NCBI GenBank assembly: GCA_027923505.1
Contig: BROI01000001.1
Span: 89,501-153,500 of the forward strand
Reading direction: 5' to 3'
Length of the DNA stretch: 64,000 nucleotides
From: Mayamaea pseudoterrestris
Taxonomy: Eukaryota > Bacillariophyta > Bacillariophyceae > Sellaphorales > Sellaphoraceae
Under the pieces are notes generated by a model. It saw nothing but the letters and a program-made list of their open reading frames with translations. It was not told the DNA's origin and did no database searches. Positions 12,801 to 21,800 of this stretch are shown here, piece by piece (within the stretch, counting starts at the first letter, position 1; each line of letters opens with the position of its first letter). Both the position numbers and the translations under genes were made by a program.

Positions 12801-15800
12801 GGAGCTATTGGGCTTACAGATGGTGAGGTTGTTGGACTTGTGGTTGGTCCACCAGTGGGTGCAACAGTTGGTGACACAGTGGGGCCTCCAGAAGGTGAGA
12901 CTGTTGGGCTGGTGGTTGGTAATCCAGTTGGCACACCCGTGGGAGAAACGGTTGGTGTGCTTGTTACTGGGCTAGCAGTTGGGTTGCCTGGTTCAACAGT
13001 AGGCTGACCAGTTGGGGAGACAGTTGGTCCACCAGTGGGTGCACTTGTTGGTGACACAGTTGGACCACCAGTTGGCCCAGCAGTGGGAGAAGCAGTAGGA
13101 CCACCAGAAGGTGTTGCTGTTGGGCCTCCAGATGGTGATGCAGTTGGCGAGGTAGTTGGTCCACTGGTAGGTGCACCAGTGGGTGCACCAGTGGGTGAAA
13201 TAGTTGGGCTACCAGATGGAGACATAGTTGGAGCACCAGTTGGTGACACAGTGGGGCCTCCAGAAGGTGAGGCTGTTGGGCTGGTGGTTGGTAATCCAGT
13301 TGGCACACCAGTGGGAGAAACGGTTGGTGTGCTTGTTACTGGGCTAGCAGTTGGGTTGCCTGGTTCAACAGTAGGCTGACCAGTTGGGGAGACAGTTGGT
13401 CCACCAGTGGGTGCACTTGTTGGTGACACAGATGGACCACCAGTTGGCCCAGCAGTGGGAGAAGCAGTAGGACCACCAGAAGGTGATGCTGTTGGGCTTC
13501 CAGATGGAGAAACAGTCGGACCAGCAGATGGCGAAACAGTCGGGCCACCAGATGAAGAAACAGTAGGAGATATTGATGGGCCAGATGAAGGAGACGCAGT
13601 TGGGCTACCAGTGGGGGCAACAGATGGTGACCCAGTGGGGCCTCCAGAAGGTGAGACTGTTGGGCTGGTGGTTGGTAATCCAGTTGGCACACCAGTGGGA
13701 GAAACGGTTGGTGTGCTTGTTACTGGGCTAGCAGTTGGGTTGCCTGGTTCAACAGTAGGCTGACTAGTTGGGGAGACAGTTGGTGCACCAGTGGGTGCCC
13801 TTGTTGGTGACACAGTTGGACCACCAGTTGGCCCAGCAGTGGGAGAAGCAGTAGGACCACCAGAAGGTGATGCTGTAGGGCCTCCAGATGGTGATGCAGT
13901 TGGAGAGGTAGTTGGTCCACTGGTAGGCGCACCAGTGGGTGCACCAGTGGGTGAAATAGTTGGGCCACCAGATGGAGAAACAGTTGGGCCACCAGATGGA
14001 GACACAGTGGGGCCTCCAGAAGGTGAGGCTGTTGGGCTGGTGGTTGGTAATCCAGTTGGCACACCAGTGGGAGAAACGGTTGGTGTGCTTGTTACTGGGC
14101 TAGCAGTTGGGTTGCCTGGTTCAACAGTAGGCTGACCAGTTGGGGAGACAGTTGGTCCACCAGTGGGTGCACTTGTTGGTGACACAGTTGGACCACCAGT
14201 TGGCCCAGCAGTGGGAGAAGCAGTAGGACCACCAGAAGGTGATGCTGTTGGGCCTCCAGATGGAGATGCAGTTGGACCAGCAGATGGTGAAACAGTTGGG
14301 CCACCAGATGGAGACACAGTAGGAGATACCGTTGGTCCTCCAGAAGGTGAGACTGTTGGGCTGGTGGTTGGTAATCCAGTTGGCACACCAGTGGGAGAAA
14401 CGGTTGGTGTGCTTGTTACTGGGCTAGCAGTTGGGTTGCCTGGTTCAACAGTAGGCTGACCAGTTGGGGAGACAGTTGGTCCACCAGTGGGTGCACTTGT
14501 TGGTGACACAGTTGGACCACCAGTTGGCCCAGCAGTGGGCGAAGCAGTAGGACCACCAGAAGGTGATGCTGTTGGGCTTCCAGATGGAGAAACTGTTGGA
14601 CCAGCAGATGGCGAAACAGTCGGGCCACCAGATGGAGATACAGTAGGAGATACTGTTGGGCTAGATGAAGGAGACACAGTTGGGCCACCAGTAGGTGCAA
14701 CAGTTGGTGACACAGTGGGGCTTCCAGAAGGTGAGACTGTTGGGCTGGTGGTTGGTAATCCAGTTGGCACACCAGTGGGAGAAACGGTTGGTGTGCTTGT
14801 TACTGGGCTAGCAGTTGGGTTGCCTGGTTCAACAGTAGGCTGACCAGTTGGGGAGACAGTTGGTCCACCAGTGGGTGCACTTGTTGGTGACACAGTTGGA
14901 CCACCAGTTGGCCCAGCAGTGGGCGAAGCAGTAGGACCACCAGAAGGTGATGCTGTTGGGCTTCCAGATGGAGAAACTGTTGGACCAGCAGATGGCGAAA
15001 CAGTCGGGCCACCAGATGGAGATACAGTAGGAGATACTGTTGGGCTAGATGAAGGAGACACAGTTGGGCCACCAGTAGGTGCAACAGTTGGTGACACAGT
15101 GGGGCTTCCAGAAGGTGAGACTGTTGGTCTGGTGGTTGGTAATCCAGTTGGCACACCAGTGGGAGAAACGGTTGGTGTGCTTGTTACTGGGCTAGCAGTT
15201 GGGTTGCCTGGTTCAACAGTAGGCTGACCAGTTGGGGAGACAGTTGGTCCACCAGTGGGTGCACTTGTTGGTGACACAGTTGGACCACCAGTTGGCCCAG
15301 CAGTGGGAGAAGCAGTAGGACCACCAGAAGGTGTTGCTGTTGGGCTTCCAGATGGAGAAACAGTTGGACCAGCAGATGGTGAAACAGTTGGGCCACCAGA
15401 TGGAGATACAGTAGGAGATATTGTTGGGCCAGATGAAGGAGACGCAGTTGGGCCACCAGTGGGGGCAACAGATGGTGAACCAGTGGGGCCTCCAGAAGGT
15501 GTGACTGTTGGGCTGGTGGTTGGTAATCCAGTTGGCACACCAGTGGGAGAAACGGTTGGTGTGCTTGTTACTGGGCTAGCAGTTGGGTTGCCTGGTTCAA
15601 CAGTAGGCTGACTAGTTGGGGAGACAGTTGGTCCACCAGTGGGTGCACTCGTTGGTGACACAGTTGGACCACCAGTTGGCCCAGCAGTGGGAGACGCAGT
15701 AGGACCACCAGAAGGTGATGCTGTTGGGCCTCCAGATGGAGATGCAGTTGGGACAGCAGATGGTGAAACAGTTGGGCCACCAGATGGAGATACAGTAGGA

Positions 15801-18800
15801 GATACTGTTGGGCTAGATGAAGGAGACACAGTTGGGCCACCAGTGGGTGCAACAGTTGGTGACACAGTGGGGCTTCCAGAAGGTGAGACTGTTGGGCTGG
15901 TGGTTGGTAATCCAGTTGGCACACCAGTGGGAGAAACGGTTGGTGTGCTTGTTACTGGGCTAGCAGTTGGGTTGCCTGGTTCAACAGTAGGCTGACCAGT
16001 TGGGGAGACAGTTGGTCCACCAGTGGGTGCACTTGTTGGTGACACAGTTGGACCACCAGTTGGCCCAGCAGTGGGAGAAGCAGTAGGACCACCAGAAGGT
16101 GATGCTGTTGGGCTTCCAGATGGAGAAACAGTTGGACCAGCAGATGGTGAAACAGTTGGGCCACCAGATGGAGATACAGTAGGAGATATTGTTGGGCCAG
16201 ATGAAGGAGACGCAGTTGGGCCACCAGTGGGGGCAACAGATGGTGAACCAGTGGGGCCTCCAGAAGGTGTGACTGTTGGGCTGGTGGTTGGTAATCCAGT
16301 TGGCACACCAGTGGGAGAAACGGTTGGTGTGCTTGTTACTGGGCTAGCAGTTGGGTTGCCTGGTTCAACAGTAGGCTGACTAGTTGGGGAGACAGTTGGT
16401 CCACCAGTGGGTGCACTCGTTGGTGACACAGTTGGACCACCAGTTGGCCCAGCAGTGGGAGACGCAGTAGGACCACCAGAAGGTGATGCTGTTGGGCCTC
16501 CAGATGGAGATGCAGTTGGGACAGCAGATGGTGAAACAGTTGGGCCACCAGATGGAGACACAGTTGGAGATACCGTTGGTCCTCCAGAAGGTGAGACTGT
16601 TGGGCTAGTGGTTGGTAATCCAGTTGGCACGCCAGTGGGAGAAACGGTTGGTGTGCTTGTTACTGGGCTAGCAGTTGGGTTGCCTGTTTCAACAGTAGGC
16701 TGACCAGTTGGGGAGACAGTTGGTCCACCAGTGGGTGCACTTGTTGGTGACACAGTTGGACCACCAGTTGGCCCAGCAGTGGGAGAAGCAGTAGGACCAC
16801 CAGAAGGTGTTGCTGTTGGGCTTCCAGATGGAGAAACAGTTGGACCAGCAGATGGCGAAACAGTTGGGCCACCAGATGGAGATACAGTAGGAGATATTGT
16901 TGGACCAGCAGATGGTGAAACAGTTGGGCCACCAGATGGAGACACAGTAGGAGATACCGTTGGTCCTCCAGAAGGTGAGACTGTTGGGCTGGTGGTTGGT
17001 AATCCAGTTGGCACACCAGTGGGAGAAACGGTTGGTGTGCTTGTTACTGGGCTAGCAGTTGGGTTGCCTGGTTCAACAGTAGGCTGACCAGTTGGGGTGA
17101 CAGTTGGTCCACCAGTGGGTGCACTTGTTGGTGACACAGTTGGGCCACCAGTTGGCCCAGCAGTGGGAGAAGCAGTAGGAACACCAGAAGGTGATGCTGT
17201 TGGGCCTCCAGATGGTGATGCAGTTGGACCAGCAGATGGTGAAACAGTTGGGCCACCAGATGGAGACACAGTGGGAGATACCGTTGGTCCTCCAGAAGGT
17301 GAGACTGTTGGGCTGGTGGTTGGCCCTCCAGTTGGCACACCAGTGGGAGAAACTGTTGGTGTGCTTGTTACTGGGCTAGCAGTTGGGTTGCCTGGTTCAA
17401 CAGTAGGCTGACTAGTTGGGGAGACAGTTGGTCCATCAGTGGGTGCACTTGTTGGTGACACAGTTGGACCACCCGTTGGCCCAGCAGTGGGAGAAGCAGT
17501 AGGACCACCAGAAGGTGATGCTGTTGGGCCTCCAGATGGAGATGCAGTTGGAGAGGTAGTTGGTCCACTGGTGGGTGCACCAGTGGGTGCACCAGTGGGT
17601 GAAACAGTTGGGCCACCAGATGGAGACGTAGTTGGAGCACCAGTTGGTGACACAGTGGGGCCTCCAGATGGTGAGGCTGTTGGGCTGGAGGTTGGTAATC
17701 CAGTTGGCACACCAGTGGGAGAAATGGTTGGTGTGCTTGTTACTGGGCTAGCAGTTGGGTTGCCTGGTTCAACAGTAGGCTGACTAGTTGGGGAGACAGT
17801 TGGTCCACCAGTGGGTGCACTTGTTGGTGACACAGTTGGGCCACCAGTTGGCCCAGCAGTGGGAGAAGCAGTAGGAACACCAGAAGGTGATGCTGTTGGG
17901 CCTCCAGATGGTGATGCAGTTGGACCAGCAGATGGTGAAACAGTTGGGCCACCAGATGGAGACACAGTGGGAGATACCGTTGGTCCTCCAGAAGGTGAGA
18001 CTGTTGGGCTGGTGGTTGGCCCTCCAGTTGGCACACCAGTGGGAGAAACGGTTGGTGTGCTTGTTACTGGGCTAGCAGTTGGGTTGCCTGGTTCAACAGT
18101 AGGCTGACTAGTTGGGGAGACAGTTGGTCCATCAGTGGGTGCACTTGTTGGTGACACAGTTGGACCACCCGTTGGCCCAGCAGTGGGAGAAGCAGTAGGA
18201 CCACCAGAAGGTGATGCTGTTGGGCCTCCAGATGGAGATGCAGTTGGAGAGGTAGTTGGTCCACTGGTGGGTGCACCAGTGGGTGCACCAGTGGGTGAAA
18301 CAGTTGGGCCACCAGATGGAGACGTAGTTGGAGCACCAGTTGGTGACACAGTGGGGCCTCCAGAAGGTGAGACTGTTGGGCTGGTGGTTGGCCCTCCAGT
18401 TGGCACACCAGTGGGAGAAACGGTTGGTGTGCTTGCTACTGGGCTAGCAGTTGGGTTGCCTGGTTCGACAGTAGGCTGACTAGTTGGGGAGACAGTTGGT
18501 CCACCAGTGGGTGCACTTGTTGGTGACACAGTTGGACCACCAGTTGGCCCAGCAGTGGGAGACGCAGTAGGACCACCAGAAGGTGATGCTGTTGGGCCTC
18601 TAGATGGAGATGCAGTTGGACCAGCAGATGGTGAAACAGTTGGGCCACCAGATGGAGACACAGTAGGAGATACCGTTGGTCCTCCAGAAGGTGAGACTGT
18701 TGGGCTGGTAATTGGCACTCCAGTTGGCACACCAGTGGGAGAAACTGTTGGCAAGCGTGTTACTGGGCTAGCAGTTGGGTTGCCTGGTTCAACAGTAGGC

Positions 18801-21800
18801 TGACCAGTAGGGGAATCAGTTGTTTCACCAGTTGGAAATTGTTCTGTTCGTCCCACTGTTTTTATTGTTGGCTCCAAGGTTTGTTCTCTAGTGGGTTGTG
18901 CAGTGGGACTCGTAATGAGTGGTCCACCAGATGGAGATGCAGTTGGAGAGGTAGTTGGTCCACTGGTGGGTGCACCAGTGGGTGAAACAGTTGGGCCACC
19001 AGATGGAGACGTAGTTGGAGCACCAGTTGGTAACACAGTGGGGCCTCCAGAAGGTGAGGCTGTTGGGCTGGAGGTTGGTAATCCAGTTGGCACACCAGTG
19101 GGAGAAACCGTTGGTGTGCTTGTTACTGGGCTAGCAGTTGGGTTGCCAGGTTCAACAGTGGGCTGACCAGTTGGGGAGATGGTTGGTCCACCAATGGGTG
19201 CTCCTGTTGGTGGCAAAGTAGGCAAACTAGTTGGTGATACTGTAGGAAGAATAGTTGGACCACCTGAAGGAAAGAATGTTGGCAAGGTAGATGGAGTTGG
19301 TGTAGGACCCGATGATGGAGTTGCTGTAGGTCCAGATGTTTTGGGTAATGAAGGTGCAGCAGTAGGTCCTACACTGGAAGGGACTGATTGAAAAGCAACA
19401 GGCACCGCACTGGTTGGAGCTGGTGTGCCAGAATAAGCCTCCGTGCCTCCACTGGTTGGAGCTGGTGTGCCAGAGTAAGCCTCCGTGCCTCCACTGGTTG
19501 GAGCTGGTGTGCCAGAGTAAGCCTCAGTGCCTCCACTGGTTGGAGCTGGTGTGCCAGAGTAAGCCTCAGTGCCTCCACTGGTTGGAGCTGGTGTGCCAGA
19601 GTAAGCCTCCGTGCCTCCACTGGTTGGAGCTGGTGTGCCAGAGTAAGCCTCCGTGCCTCCACTGGTTGGAGCTGGTGTGCCAGAGTAAGCCTCCGTGCCT
19701 CCGCTGGTTGGAGCTGGTGTGCCAGAGTAAGCCTCAGTGCCTCCGCTGGTTGGAGCCGGTGTGCCAGAGTAAGCCTCAGTGCCTCCACTGGTTGGAGCTG
19801 GTGTGCCAGAGTAAGCCTCCGTGCCTCCACTGGTTGGAGCCGGTGTGCCAGAGTAAGCCTCCGTGCCTCCACTGGTTGGAGCTGGTGTGCCAGAGTAAGC
19901 CTCCGTGCCTCCGCTGGTTGGAGCTGGTGTGCCAGAGTAAGCCTCAGTGCCTCCGCTGGTTGGAGCCGGTGTGCCAGAGTAAGCCTCAGTGCCTCCACTG
20001 GTTGGAGCCGGTGTGCCAGAGTAAGCTTCCGTGCCTCCACTGGTTGGAGCCGGTGTGCCAGAGTCAGCCTCAGTGCCTCCGCTGGTTGGAGCCAGTGTGC
20101 CAGAGTAAGCCTCAGTGCCTCCGCTGGTTGGAGCTGGTGTGCCAGAGTAAGCCTCAGTGCCTCCAATGGTTGGAGCCGGTGTGCCAGAAAAAGCCTCCGT
20201 GTCTCCAATGGTTGGAGCTGGTGTGTCAGAGTAAGCCTCCGTGCCTCCACTGGTTGGAGCTGGTGTGCCAGAGTAAGCCTCAGTGCCTCCACTGGTTGGA
20301 GCCAGTGTGCCAGAGTAAGCTTCCGTGCCTCCACTGGTTGGAGCCGGTGTGCCAGAGTCAGCCTCAGTGCCTCCACTGGTTGGAGCCAGTGTGCCAGGGT
20401 AAGCCTCAGTGCCTCCGCTGGTTGGAGCCGGTGTGCCAGAGTAAGCCTCAGTGCCTCCGCTGGTTGGAGCCGGTGTGCCACGGTAAGCCTCAGTGCCTCC
20501 GCTGGTTGGAGCCGGTGTGCCAGAGTAAGCCTCAGTGCCTCCACTGGTTGGAGCCGGTGTGCCAGAGTAAGCCTCAGTGCCTCCACTGGTTGGAGCCGGT
20601 GTGCCAGAGTAAGCCTCAGTGCCTCCACTGGTTGGAGCTGGTGTGCCAGAGTAAGCCTCCGTGCCTCCACTGGTTGGAGCTGGTGTGCCAGGGTAAGCCT
20701 CAGTGCCTCCGCTGGTTGGAGCCGGTGTGCCAGAGTTAGCCTCTGTGCTTCCACTGGTTGGAGCTGGTGTGCCAGAGTCAGCCTCAGTGCCTCCGCTGGT
20801 TGGAGCCGGTGTGCCAGAGTAAGCCTCCGTGCCTCCACTGGTTGGAGCTGGTGTGCCAGAGTAAGCCTCCGTGCCTGCACTGGTTGGAGCTGGTGTGCCA
20901 GAGTAAGCCTCAGTGCCTCCACTGGTTGGAGCCAGTGTGCCAGAGTAAGCTTCCGTGCCTCCACTGGTTGGAGCCGGTGTGGCAGAGTCAGCCTCAGTGC
21001 CTCCGCTGGTTGGAGCCGGTGTGCCAGGGTTAGCCTCGGTGCCTCCGCTGGTTGGAGCCGGTGTGCCACGGTAAGCTTCCGTGCCTCCACTGGTTGGAGC
21101 TGTTGTGCCAGAGTAGGCCTCCGTGCCTCCACTGGTTGGAGCTGGTGTGCCAGAGTAAGTCTCCGTGCCTCCACTGGTTGGAGCCAGTGTGCCAGAGTAA
21201 GCCTCAGTGCCTCCACTGGTTGGAGCTGGTGTTCCAAAGTATGCCTCAGTGCCTCCGCTGGTTGGAGCCGGTGTGCCACGACTTAATTGTTGGACGTCAT
21301 CTGATGGTGCTGGAGTGCCAGTGAATTCTTTAGATCCTTCACTTGATGGAGCTGGCGTTCCATTTAGAGACTGGTCCCCTTGACTTGTTGGTGCAGAAGT
21401 TTCTGCTGTAAGGCTATCACTAGAAGGAGCCGGCGTTCCATTTGAAGACTGGTCCCCTTGACTTGTTGGCGCAGAAGAAGGAGCCGGCGTTCCATTTGGA
21501 GACTGTTCTGCTCCACTTGTTGGCAACGGAGTACCTGTGATTCGAAGAGCTCCAGCAGATGGAGCTGGCGTTCCAATTGATGACTGGTCCCCTTCACTCG
21601 TTGGCGCTGGAGTGCCAGTAATTTTAAGACCCTCAGTAGATGGAGCTGGTGTTCCGATTGATGACTGGTCCCCTCCACTTGTTGGCGCTGGAGTTCCAGT
21701 TGTTTGAAGACCTCCAGTAGATGGAGCTGGCGTTTCAAGTAATAACTGATCCCCTTCACTTGTTGGCGCTGGAGTGCCAGTAGTTTGAAGACCCTCAGTT

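Noticed and set aside
12495-19166. Many 60-120-codon frames of the VGxxVG and HLLxLL type on both strands
   Set aside because: Shadows of the PTxSPT array. Each ends at the recurring anchor phrase, so their regular spacing merely reports the higher-order unit.
19388-21286. 632-codon plus-strand frame rich in Trp and Cys, and a 636-codon minus-strand LQPVEARRLTLAH frame
   Set aside because: Both are by-products of the 42-bp repeat in other frames. Neither starts with a credible leader nor extends past the array.
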